Source: Bacteroidota bacterium (GTDB taxonomy: Bacteria; Bacteroidota; Bacteroidia; Chitinophagales; Chitinophagaceae). From it: a stretch of 7,294 nucleotides of DNA. Each line of letters opens with the position of its first letter. Position 1 is the stretch's first letter. Below the pieces are notes generated by a model. That model was not told the DNA's origin and did not search any database. It saw only the letters and a program-made list of their open reading frames with translations. The stretch covers positions 1-7,294 of the forward strand of contig JAURLW010000097.1 of the NCBI GenBank assembly GCA_030831005.1, written 5' to 3'. The translations under genes were made by a program, and so were the position numbers. Below are positions 1 through 6,838 of the stretch, in pieces.

Positions 1-2483
1 AGATTACTGTTAGGCTGTAATCTGACACTACTCCATTCATTAGGATACATTAAATAATCTATATCATAGGAGAATGGTCGCCACATAGTTTGTGCTACTA
101 CTTTAAGATCATTAGATTTATTAATAGCCCAAGTAAATCCTAGTTTATGCTGTTGTAAACCGTCTATAAAAGCACTGTACAATTGCCATTTTAATTTGGG
201 CATTTGAAGCGTTATAGGCGATTGATAAGACAAGATATAATTTACCGGAGCATATTTTTTGTACCATGATTCGCTCTTCGTACTTAAATAGTCATATCCT
301 TGTAAAATATGCGTATTAAGCCAAGCAGAAAATTTATACTCATGCAAAGATTGTTGTTGATACGAACCTTCTGCATGTATACCTAGTTTGATTCCATCTA
401 CTGGATTCCACCAAATATCAGGTCTTATTAAATGATGCATTTTTAATCGATCAAAAGGAACAGATTGCAAAAAGTCAAATTTAAAATCCATCTTATCATT
501 AATAGCTTTACCTGATTTACTAAAGCTGTTATCTAGCATATTAATATCTGCCAATCGATGACTAGGATCGATAACAACTTTGCTAATACCAGAAGGGATT
601 TGTACTACAGCATCATATGTCTCATTTAAAATGCCATAGCCAAACCATTTTGGCAAAATGTTTGCATTGGTATTTTTCTTAAACCAAGTATTTGGAATAT
701 GAAATTTATATGCGGCACCGTTATTCGCAACAACTGAAAAATCAATAGGCATCTGCATACTTCCTTTTCTTTTTAAGGTAATAGCAAATGAATCGTTATC
801 ATTTATCCTCTTATATGTGGACACTTTATAATCAATTGATTTAGTTGTTTCAATCCATTGATCAAAAAACCAATTTAAATCTACTTTAGTGTATTGAATA
901 ATTGAATTCCTAAAATCTTCAAAATACGGATGTGCAAATTGCCATTGAGCAAAATAATGTTTCATCGCATTTAAAAACAACTCATCACCTAATGTATATT
1001 GCAAATTGACGAGCATAGAAGCTGTTTTATAATACACCAATCGATAGCCACCATCATGCCCTAAAGCATTATTAAAATCATCAGAGTGGGTATTTAAAGT
1101 AGCATCGTCATGGGTAAGTGCATCATGCGTGTATACATTTAACACACGAGTGTCGAAGGGAGCTTTGTATTGATAAGATTTTCTTTTTATAACATTAGTA
1201 GGCAAGGTTTCTAAAATCGTATCACCGTCTATTTTTTGCATTCCCCATGCCGTTAGATATTGAGTAAATCCTTCATCTAGGGAGGCTCTGTAGGTTTCAT
1301 TATTTCCTACCATACCATAAAACCAATTATGTGCAATTTCATGGATTAACAAACCCCTATAATCCGGATCACCACCACCATCTAAGGTCAGCATAGGATA
1401 TTCCATTCCATCATTAGCATCAGCAGCAACCATTTTTGGGTATTGATAGCGGCCAAAATCACGAGAAAATGTTTGTATAATTTTGGCAACGAAAGAAGCT
1501 GAATTTTGCCATGTAGCAGCATGCGGTTCTTGGACTAAACCTACACATTTTATTCCTTCCCAATCTACTATACTCATTCTATAGGAAGGATCAGCGGTAA
1601 ACGCAAAATCATGCACATTATCTGCGTAAAACTTCCAAATTTTACGCTTTCCCTTTTCGAAAGGAATAATGATAGAAGGCGTGTCGTTGGGTTTGGCTTT
1701 TGCAAAATTCTTAACATCAATTTTTTGAAGCAAGGAATCAGGAAGCACCTCATTTTTATTTTGCAATATGCCAGTTGCCTCTACTATATAATTTGAAGGA
1801 AAATCTAATTGCACATCAAAGGATCCAAAATCACCATAAAATTCTTTGTTTAAATGCTGATACGTATCCCATCCAAACTTAGCATCATACACACTAATTT
1901 TTGGATACCATTGCACACCATTGAAATGCGTGAATCCCCATGCGTTATACATTTGCATTCTTCTTCTGGTAGCTGTTCTGTCATAATAGGTCGTAAACAT
2001 CAGACTCAAGTTTACTTTATCATTTGGCAATAGCGGCTTTGGCAAATACACCTTCAAAATGGTATTATCTAATTCTACATTTACATTAGCACCATCTACC
2101 GAGATAGCGTTAATTTCTATACCCTTACCTACTCGCTCATTTGGACCTAAAGGAGGCTGTGCATAATTTGCTTTTTCTAAAGCACGTAAATAAGATTTAT
2201 TTATAAATGCATTTTGATACAAATGGAAATATACAAATCTTAAGGTATCAGGTGAATTATTGAAATATTCAAGATCCTCAATAGCATCAATTTTTTTCGC
2301 TTCTTCATCTATTCTAGCAGCAATATTATAGTGCACATCTTGTTGCCAATAAGCAGCATGCGGCTTTCTATTCTGCCAATAAAGTGGATTATTAGTATTT
2401 CTGTAAGAATTACTATTCATTAATTGCGCTTGAAGCAAATTGACAAATAGCAAAGTGAAAAGTAAAAAACTATATTTTTTCAT
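1..2483 (-). CDS. Secreted M1-family zinc metallopeptidase (aminopeptidase N-like), C-terminus beyond window
   Basis: Reading leftward from the ATG at 2483-2481, the frame stays open for 827 codons to the window edge, so the 3' end is missing. Residues 1-20 form a signal peptide (two Lys, a hydrophobic core, then LLQAQ), so the protein is exported. The M1 hallmarks are all present: the exopeptidase-type motif GMEY at 359-362 (GAMEN equivalent), the zinc site HEIAH at 381-385 with Glu404 exactly 18 residues after His385, and Glu382 as catalytic base. YYKTA at 484-488 matches the usual Y-x-K-G segment carrying the transition-state tyrosine, with Thr for Gly. The catalytic part ends near W543 (WFFDQWIETT). 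A beta-rich segment follows, and from about residue 670 the protein shows alternating, aromatic-flanked strands resembling an outer-membrane beta-barrel (inference). M1 enzymes typically remove N-terminal residues from peptides; the substrate here is unknown. It lies 16 nt downstream of the anti-sigma gene and is probably co-transcribed with it. The M1 family call is firm. Confidence 0.93.
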   Translation of the reverse strand, partial: MKKYSFLLFTLLFVNLLQAQLMNSNSYRNTNNPLYWQNRKPHAAYWQQDVHYNIAARIDEEAKKIDAIEDLEYFNNSPDTLRFVYFHLYQNAFINKSYLRALEKANYAQPPLGPNERVGKGIEINAISVDGANVNVELDNTILKVYLPKPLLPNDKVNLSLMFTTYYDRTATRRRMQMYNAWGFTHFNGVQWYPKISVYDAKFGWDTYQHLNKEFYGDFGSFDVQLDFPSNYIVEATGILQNKNEVLPDSLLQKIDVKNFAKAKPNDTPSIIIPFEKGKRKIWKFYADNVHDFAFTADPSYRMSIVDWEGIKCVGLVQEPHAATWQNSASFVAKIIQTFSRDFGRYQYPKMVAADANDGMEYPMLTLDGGGDPDYRGLLIHEIAHNWFYGMVGNNETYRASLDEGFTQYLTAWGMQKIDGDTILETLPTNVIKRKSYQYKAPFDTRVLNVYTHDALTHDDATLNTHSDDFNNALGHDGGYRLVYYKTASMLVNLQYTLGDELFLNAMKHYFAQWQFAHPYFEDFRNSIIQYTKVDLNWFFDQWIETTKSIDYKVSTYKRINDNDSFAITLKRKGSMQMPIDFSVVANNGAAYKFHIPNTWFKKNTNANILPKWFGYGILNETYDAVVQIPSGISKVVIDPSHRLADINMLDNSFSKSGKAINDKMDFKFDFLQSVPFDRLKMHHLIRPDIWWNPVDGIKLGIHAEGSYQQQSLHEYKFSAWLNTHILQGYDYLSTKSESWYKKYAPVNYILSYQSPITLQMPKLKWQLYSAFIDGLQQHKLGFTWAINKSNDLKVVAQTMWRPFSYDIDYLMYPNEWSSVRLQPNSN

Positions 2484-2499
2484 ATCCCGAATTTGAAAA

Positions 2500-2895
2500 T
2501 TAATATTTATAAAAATGATAGGTGTTATTCAGTAAATAGAATATATATAACCAACTTATGAGTAAAATAAAAATTAATACGCTTGTCCAAAAAGACCTTG
2601 GTTTTTCTTGTTTCCCTATGTTTACGTTTGGCACATCTTCTTCTATTATTTGATTTTGCATTTGTTGGTGTTCATCAATAAATTGCTTTTCTAAATCTAA
2701 ATGAGCCGACCAATCTATTTTGTATTGTTTTAATGCATGTGCTGCATCATAACAAAACCAGCACGAACAAAGATGAAATTCTACAGCTTTCAATTCTTCC
2801 GGCTCTAATGCATTTAATGCATAGGCATTTAATTGCTCTTTCGTTAAACAAGAGCTGGGCTGCATAATATAGGCAATATCTTTATCTAACATCAT
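2500..2895 (-). CDS. Membrane-anchored zinc-finger (ZAS/zf-HC2-type) anti-sigma factor
   Basis: This is a 131-residue protein encoded immediately after, and overlapping, a sigma factor gene. Residues 16-48 carry the full ligand pattern of zinc-associated anti-sigma domains: Cys16, then 24 residues, His41-x3-Cys45-x2-Cys48. An additional Cys43 sits inside the motif. Residues about 103-122 form one hydrophobic membrane segment, leaving only about nine residues after it. The N-terminal zinc domain should therefore be cytoplasmic, where such domains bind ECF sigma factors and keep them from RNA polymerase. Residues 66-100 are polar and probably a linker. Two ATG codons stand in tandem (2895-2893 and 2892-2890); either gives overlap with the sigma gene (14 or 11 nt), which suggests translational coupling. 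The tiny external part makes a large periplasmic sensory domain impossible, so a signal would have to be sensed through a partner, the membrane, or the zinc/cysteine centre (inference). Confidence 0.82.
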   Translation of the reverse strand: MMLDKDIAYIMQPSSCLTKEQLNAYALNALEPEELKAVEFHLCSCWFCYDAAHALKQYKIDWSAHLDLEKQFIDEHQQMQNQIIEEDVPNVNIGKQEKPRSFWTSVLIFILLISWLYIFYLLNNTYHFYKY

Positions 2896-3472
2896 GATTC
2901 AATTTTTGATGAACAATTGCCTCGTATGCCTCATGAATTAAATGCAAGCGATATTTATATAAAATAGTTCTAACGCTAAATTCATCTTTACCAACTAATA
3001 AGGCTATTTCTTTAAAAGATTTTTTATGTATAAAGAATAACTCGGCTATATTTTCTGCTTCTTTAGAACTATGTAATTTTTGAAAGAATGAGTCAGATAC
3101 TGTATGATTTTGTTTTAAAAATTGATAGATTTCAAATTCTTGCAAGTAGGTATTATTCAGTTTCTCATGAACTAAAAAATCAGCAGTATCCAAAACTAAA
3201 TTTTTTTGAGCCAAACAATGATTTCTGGTTATTTGGTACAACCAACTTTTAAAATTTGGGATCGCCACACGATCAGCTAAATCCATAATATTGATGAATA
3301 AATGAATAGTAGCCAATTTAGCCGCATGCATTTCTTCTAAAATTCCGAAAGAAACTGCAAAAACTAAATGAGCGTAACGATCGAACAGTTGCTTAATAGC
3401 TTCCGTATCTTTTTTATTGGCAAATAAAGCCAATAGCGCCTCGTCTGTTTGATATATATAGGTAGTTTTCAA
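2882..3472 (-). CDS. Divergent ECF-type RNA polymerase sigma factor
   Basis: The 196-residue product has the two-domain layout of ECF sigma factors. A sigma-2-like part spans about residues 9-91 (DEALLALF, then AIKQLFDRYAHLVFAVS, then FKSWLYQITRNHCL, which matches region 2.4). A sigma-4-like helix-turn-helix spans about 126-180 (SFKEIALLVGKDEFSVRTI). It would direct polymerase to target promoters, probably including its own. It is diverged: the usual acidic region 2.2 segment (D-x-E-D-x-x-Q-E-x-F) is replaced by EEMHAAKLATIHLF around 46-59. The first in-frame ATG encodes Met48, too late for an intact sigma-2 domain. Upstream in frame there is only a stop at 3499-3497, so the start is most likely the TTG at 3472-3470, next to a run of seven A/T pairs. 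The gene overlaps the anti-sigma gene downstream. Identity as a sigma factor is supported by fold-level similarity and by that partner; regulon and signal are unknown. Confidence 0.8.
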   Translation of the reverse strand: MKTTYIYQTDEALLALFANKKDTEAIKQLFDRYAHLVFAVSFGILEEMHAAKLATIHLFINIMDLADRVAIPNFKSWLYQITRNHCLAQKNLVLDTADFLVHEKLNNTYLQEFEIYQFLKQNHTVSDSFFQKLHSSKEAENIAELFFIHKKSFKEIALLVGKDEFSVRTILYKYRLHLIHEAYEAIVHQKLNHDVR

Positions 3473-3533
3473 AAAAATATACTTACAGGCGCTAAGTTAC
3501 TACAATAGCTGTATCCTTTTAAACAGATTAAAA

Positions 3534-3562
3534 TAAACTTATAAACACCTGTTTATAGCAAA
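3534..3562 (-). promoter_or_regulatory. Candidate leftward promoter for the sigma/anti-sigma/peptidase cluster
   Basis: On the minus strand a TTTG (3562-3559) is followed after 17 bp by TAAGTTTA (3541-3534), which differs from the Bacteroidota -7 consensus TAnnTTTG only in the last base. It would give a leader of roughly 55-60 nt before the TTG start of the sigma gene. The match is imperfect and the region is AT-rich, so it may be chance. If the gene is autoregulated by its own ECF factor, a different, unknown consensus would apply. Confidence 0.3.
3540..3557. promoter_or_regulatory. Perfect 8-2-8 palindrome, candidate operator
   Basis: TATAAACA (3540-3547) and TGTTTATA (3550-3557) are exact reverse complements separated by CC. 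Such a symmetric 18-bp site is typical of a dimeric regulator's operator. It lies in the divergent intergenic region, almost exactly between the two boxes of the leftward promoter candidate and about 30 bp upstream of the rightward -33 box. No regulator gene of a known type that would bind it is in the window. The AT-rich context raises the chance of coincidence. Confidence 0.4.
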
Positions 3563-3588
3563 AAATGAGGAAATAATAGGAGAGATTA

Positions 3589-3619
3589 TTGCAAATTGGC
3601 AACTTATAAAGTATATTTG
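3589..3619 (+). promoter_or_regulatory. Bacteroidota-type promoter of hppA
   Basis: TTG at 3589-3591 (-33 box, preceded by A rather than the fourth T) is followed after exactly 20 bp by TATATTTG at 3612-3619, a full match to the TAnnTTTG -7 box of Bacteroidota housekeeping promoters. Transcription should begin around 3625, giving a short leader of roughly 25-30 nt. The leader has no clear Shine-Dalgarno sequence, only an A/G-rich GAGAGAAA directly before the ATG, which is usual in this phylum. Confidence 0.6.
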
Positions 3620-3651
3620 CGGTCATTTAATTAATTTTTAAACGAGAGAAA

Positions 3652-5976
3652 ATGGATAAATTATTCTATCTAGTCCCTGCATTTGGTGTGATAGCTTTAT
3701 TATTTACAGCTATTAAAAGTGCTTGGGTAAGCAAACAAAGTGCTGGCAACGACCGCATGAAAGAAATTGCAGGGTATATTGCTGAAGGTGCTATGGCCTT
3801 CTTAAAAGCAGAATACAAAGTAATGAGCTATTTCGTAGTGATTGCTGCTTTATTATTAGGAATCATGGGTTATAGCGATGCTAAAAGCCATTGGTCTATT
3901 GCTGTTGCCTTTGTTATTGGCGCTTTCTTTAGTGCTTTAGCAGGTTATTTAGGTATGCGAATTGCAACTAAAAGTAATGTACGTACTGCAGAAGCTGCTA
4001 AAACAAGCTTGAGCAAAGCCCTTAAAGTGTCTTTTACAGGTGGTTCTGTAATGGGTATGGGCGTAGCTGGTTTGGCCGTTTTAGGTTTAGGTAGTTTATT
4101 TATTGTTTTAAAAATGTATTTCGCAGCTGATGCGAGTGTAGATAGCGAAGAAATGCAACGTGCTATTGAGGTGCTTACAGGTTTCTCTTTAGGTGCTGAA
4201 TCTATTGCATTATTTGCTCGTGTAGGTGGTGGTATTTATACTAAAGCTGCCGATGTAGGTGCTGATTTAGTAGGTAAAGTAGAAGCAGGTATCCCTGAAG
4301 ATGATCCTCGTAATCCAGCAACTATTGCTGATAACGTAGGTGATAATGTAGGTGACGTGGCAGGTATGGGTGCCGATTTATTTGGTTCTTATGTGGCTAC
4401 CGTTTTAGCTACGATGGTATTAGGTAGAGAGACAACAAGTGCTGGTGATGCTTTTGGCGGATTAGCTCCTATCTTATTACCAATGCTTATTGCAGGTGTA
4501 GGTATCATTTTATCTATTATTGGTACTTTCTTTGTACGTATTTCTGAAAGCGCAGGCTTAAGCACGGTTAAAGTTCAAAACGCTTTAAACATGGGTAACT
4601 ATGGTTCAATTGTTTTAACGGCTGTAGCTTGTTATTTCTTATCTACTGAAATTTTACCAGCATCTATGAGCCTTCGTGGTTTCGACTTTACGAATATGGA
4701 TGTGTTTTATTCTATTTTAGTTGGTTTAGCTGTTGGTACCTTAATGAGTATCATTACAGAATACTATACAGCAATGGGCAAACGTCCGGTTATGAGTATT
4801 GTAAAACAATCAGCTACAGGTCATGCTACTAATATTATTGGTGGATTAGCGATTGGTATGGAATCTACTTTCTTACCGATGATTGTTTTAGCAGCCGGCA
4901 TCTTTGGTTCTTATCACTTTGCCGGATTATATGGTGTGGCTATCGCTGCTGCTGGTATGATGGCAACTACAGCTATGCAATTAGCTATTGACGCTTTCGG
5001 TCCGATAGCAGATAATGCTGGTGGTATTGCTGAAATGAGTGAATTACCTGCTGAAGTTCGTGAAAAAACAGATATTTTAGACGCGGTGGGTAATACTACA
5101 GCAGCTACTGGTAAAGGTTTTGCTATTGCATCTGCAGCTCTAACTGCATTGGCTTTATTTGCAGCTTTTGTTGGTATCGCAGGTATTGATGGCATTGACA
5201 TTTACAGAGCAGATGTATTAGCTGGTTTGTTTGTAGGTGCTATGATTCCATTTATCTTCTCTTCATTAGCTATTCGTGCAGTAGGAGAAGCAGCTATGGC
5301 TATGGTAGAAGAAGTTCGTCGTCAGTTCAAAGAAATTCCAGGTATTATGGAAGGGACCGGCAAACCTCAATACGATAAATGTGTGGCTATCTCTACCAAT
5401 GCCTCAATCAAAAAAATGATGTTGCCTGGAGCTATCGCTATCATCTCTCCTATTGTTATTGGTTTCTTGTTAGGCCCTGAAGTTTTAGGTGGTTTCTTAG
5501 CTGGTGCTACAGTGAGCGGCGTGTTGATGGGTATGTTCCAAAACAATGCTGGTGGAGCTTGGGATAATGCAAAAAAATCATTTGAGAAAGGTGTAGAAAT
5601 CAATGGTAAAATGGAGTACAAAAAATCTGAACCGCACAAAGCATCGGTTACAGGTGATACCGTTGGAGATCCATTTAAAGATACATCTGGTCCATCTATG
5701 AATATCCTTATCAAATTAATGAGTATTGTTTCTTTGGTTATTGCACCTACTATAAGTGGCATTTTCCATGATAATATCCAACAACCTAAAATTGAAAAAA
5801 TGGAAACCATGATGCAAGCTTGCCATAAAGCAGGTTGCACTCCAGAAGAATGCGAACAAGTAATGGGTACAACTGAAACCAAAGCTTGCTGCGCAGACAC
5901 TACGGCTACTGATGCTACTGCAACACCAGCTACACCAAGTGTAGACACCGCTGCAACTGCTCAGCCTAGTAACTAA
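3652..5976 (+). CDS. hppA: Membrane-bound proton-translocating pyrophosphatase, K+-dependent type
   Basis: This 774-residue integral membrane enzyme couples hydrolysis of pyrophosphate to ion pumping out of the cytoplasm. The family has about 16 membrane helices, consistent with the hydrophobic pattern seen. Diagnostic motifs are intact: DVGADLVGK at 201-209, [20 protein letters not shown] at 216-235, [12 protein letters not shown] at 447-458, [12 protein letters not shown] at 631-642 and [10 protein letters not shown] at 668-677, supplying the Asp/Lys cluster that binds Mg-pyrophosphate. [10 protein letters not shown] at 480-489 has Ala484 and Gly487 where K+-independent enzymes have Lys and Thr, so K+ dependence is predicted. 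The helix-6 segment DLFGSYVAT (242-250) lacks the glutamate of both Na+-pumping and plant-type enzymes, while Glu183 lies in helix 5 (GAES), as in F. johnsoniae-type H+ pumps; proton transport is therefore favoured. Residues about 703-774 are an extra tail with five Cys and a Thr/Ala/Pro-rich end. The gene appears monocistronic, with its own promoter and terminator. Confidence 0.97.
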   Translation: MDKLFYLVPAFGVIALLFTAIKSAWVSKQSAGNDRMKEIAGYIAEGAMAFLKAEYKVMSYFVVIAALLLGIMGYSDAKSHWSIAVAFVIGAFFSALAGYLGMRIATKSNVRTAEAAKTSLSKALKVSFTGGSVMGMGVAGLAVLGLGSLFIVLKMYFAADASVDSEEMQRAIEVLTGFSLGAESIALFARVGGGIYTKAADVGADLVGKVEAGIPEDDPRNPATIADNVGDNVGDVAGMGADLFGSYVATVLATMVLGRETTSAGDAFGGLAPILLPMLIAGVGIILSIIGTFFVRISESAGLSTVKVQNALNMGNYGSIVLTAVACYFLSTEILPASMSLRGFDFTNMDVFYSILVGLAVGTLMSIITEYYTAMGKRPVMSIVKQSATGHATNIIGGLAIGMESTFLPMIVLAAGIFGSYHFAGLYGVAIAAAGMMATTAMQLAIDAFGPIADNAGGIAEMSELPAEVREKTDILDAVGNTTAATGKGFAIASAALTALALFAAFVGIAGIDGIDIYRADVLAGLFVGAMIPFIFSSLAIRAVGEAAMAMVEEVRRQFKEIPGIMEGTGKPQYDKCVAISTNASIKKMMLPGAIAIISPIVIGFLLGPEVLGGFLAGATVSGVLMGMFQNNAGGAWDNAKKSFEKGVEINGKMEYKKSEPHKASVTGDTVGDPFKDTSGPSMNILIKLMSIVSLVIAPTISGIFHDNIQQPKIEKMETMMQACHKAGCTPEECEQVMGTTETKACCADTTATDATATPATPSVDTAATAQPSN

Positions 5977-5996
5977 TTCAAATAATGAAAACAGTG

Positions 5997-6027
5997 AAAA
6001 AAATCGCCCCAAAAGGGCGATTTTTTT
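5997..6027. terminator. Bidirectional intrinsic terminator between hppA and the glycosyltransferase gene
   Basis: A 13-bp perfect stem pairs 5997-6009 with 6015-6027 around a 5-nt loop (CAAAA, 6010-6014). The GC-rich core ATCGCCC/GGGCGAT is flanked by A-runs on the left and T-runs on the right, so either strand gives a hairpin followed by a U-tract. It starts 20 nt after the hppA stop and lies 36 nt beyond the stop of the convergent glycosyltransferase gene, so it can end both transcripts. Confidence 0.92.
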
Positions 6028-6063
6028 TATTGATTATATCTTATTAGTTTGAAAGCTTACTAA

Positions 6064-6807
6064 TTAATTCTTGTACAAATTACTTTTCATTAGTCCCCAT
6101 TTATGCAAACGATGGGTGAGCGAAACTCGCAAAACGCCCAAGCCATATTCCATACTTCTTTTGAAATTAATACTACTTGCTTCATCAAAGTATTTAGTTG
6201 GACAAGTAATTTCACCAATTTCAAATCCGTTCATGAAAATCTGAGAGATCATTTCGTTATCAAAAACAAAATCATCGCTATTGTGTGTAAAGTCTATACT
6301 ACGTATAACTTCTGCAGAAAACGCTCTGTAACCGGTATGATACTCACTTAACTTTTCATTGATTAAGATATTTTCAAAAAGCGTAAGGAAACGATTAGCG
6401 ATATACTTATACACGGGCATGCCCCCTTTCAAAGCTCCTTTACCTAAAATTCTAGAACCAAAGGATACGGGGTATACATCGTAAGCAATCATTGAAGCCA
6501 TTGCGTGAATAAGCATAGGGGTATATTGATAATCAGGGTGCAACATCACTACGATATCGGCCCCTAACTCTAGTGCTTTAGCATAACAGCTTTTTTGATT
6601 ACCACCATAACCTTTATTAACTTCATGTTTGACGATATGGCGGATACCTATAGCCTGTGCAACATCAACGGTATTATCTGGACTATTATCATCCACAAGT
6701 ACTACATCATCTACAATATCAAAAGGTATTTCTTTGTAGGTGCGTTCTAAAGTTTGTGCTGCTCTGTAAGCAGGCAACACAATAATAATTTTTTTACCGT
6801 TGAGCAT
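6064..6807 (-). CDS. Family 2 glycosyltransferase, DPM1-like (dolichyl-phosphate mannosyltransferase-like)
   Basis: The 247-residue product has a GT-A fold signature: IIIVLPAYRAAQTL at 7-20 starts the nucleotide-sugar binding domain, VDDNSPDNT at 38-46 holds the UDP/GDP-contacting aspartates, and VMLHPDYQY at 87-95 is in the position of the DxD metal-binding motif, in the HPDYQY form seen in bacterial DPM1-like enzymes. HTGYRAFS (157-164) and DDFVFDNEM (178-186) are further conserved acceptor-side motifs of this group. It should transfer a sugar from a nucleotide donor, possibly to a polyprenyl phosphate for envelope glycan synthesis; donor and acceptor cannot be told. No membrane helices are evident, so it is cytoplasmic or peripherally bound, unlike GtrB-type relatives with C-terminal helices. 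The ATG at 6807-6805 is well placed before the fold. It follows the thioesterase gene by 31 nt on the same strand, so co-transcription is likely though no functional link is obvious. Confidence 0.9.
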   Translation of the reverse strand: MLNGKKIIIVLPAYRAAQTLERTYKEIPFDIVDDVVLVDDNSPDNTVDVAQAIGIRHIVKHEVNKGYGGNQKSCYAKALELGADIVVMLHPDYQYTPMLIHAMASMIAYDVYPVSFGSRILGKGALKGGMPVYKYIANRFLTLFENILINEKLSEYHTGYRAFSAEVIRSIDFTHNSDDFVFDNEMISQIFMNGFEIGEITCPTKYFDEASSINFKRSMEYGLGVLRVSLTHRLHKWGLMKSNLYKN

Positions 6808-6838
6808 AAGGCTAGTATTGGGTTGTAAAGATAATAAA

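Noticed and set aside
1611..1796. Plus-strand open frame of 61 codons inside the M1 peptidase gene
   Set aside because: It is antisense to the catalytic part of a conserved gene, with no start context or domain.
3521..3554. Inverted AAACAG (3521-3526) and CTGTTT (3549-3554)
   Set aside because: The 6-bp arms are 22 nt apart in AT-rich DNA and overlap the better 18-bp palindrome; probably chance.
4914..5948. Open frames on the minus strand (4914-5201 and 5367-5948) opposite hppA
   Set aside because: They lie wholly antisense to a strongly conserved gene with intact motifs, are Ala/Pro/Ser-rich as expected from the complement of its codons, and show no recognisable domain.
5716..6012. Minus-strand open frame of 98 codons overlapping the hppA 3' end and the terminator
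   Set aside because: It begins inside the terminator hairpin region and is antisense to the hppA tail; its Ser/Cys-rich composition reflects complementing Thr/Ala codons.
6043..6064. Possible second hairpin (ATTAGT / ACTAAT, 10-nt loop) near the glycosyltransferase stop
   Set aside because: It has only six AT-rich pairs and a long loop; the strong terminator at 5997-6027 already explains this intergenic region.
6103..6351. Plus-strand open frame of 82 codons opposite the glycosyltransferase gene
   Set aside because: It is antisense to conserved glycosyltransferase motifs and has no recognisable feature.
6805..6838. Possible separate promoter (TATCTTTA) for the glycosyltransferase gene in the 31-nt gap
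   Set aside because: The last base of the -7 box does not match and no TTTG stands at the right distance; read-through from the thioesterase gene is simpler.
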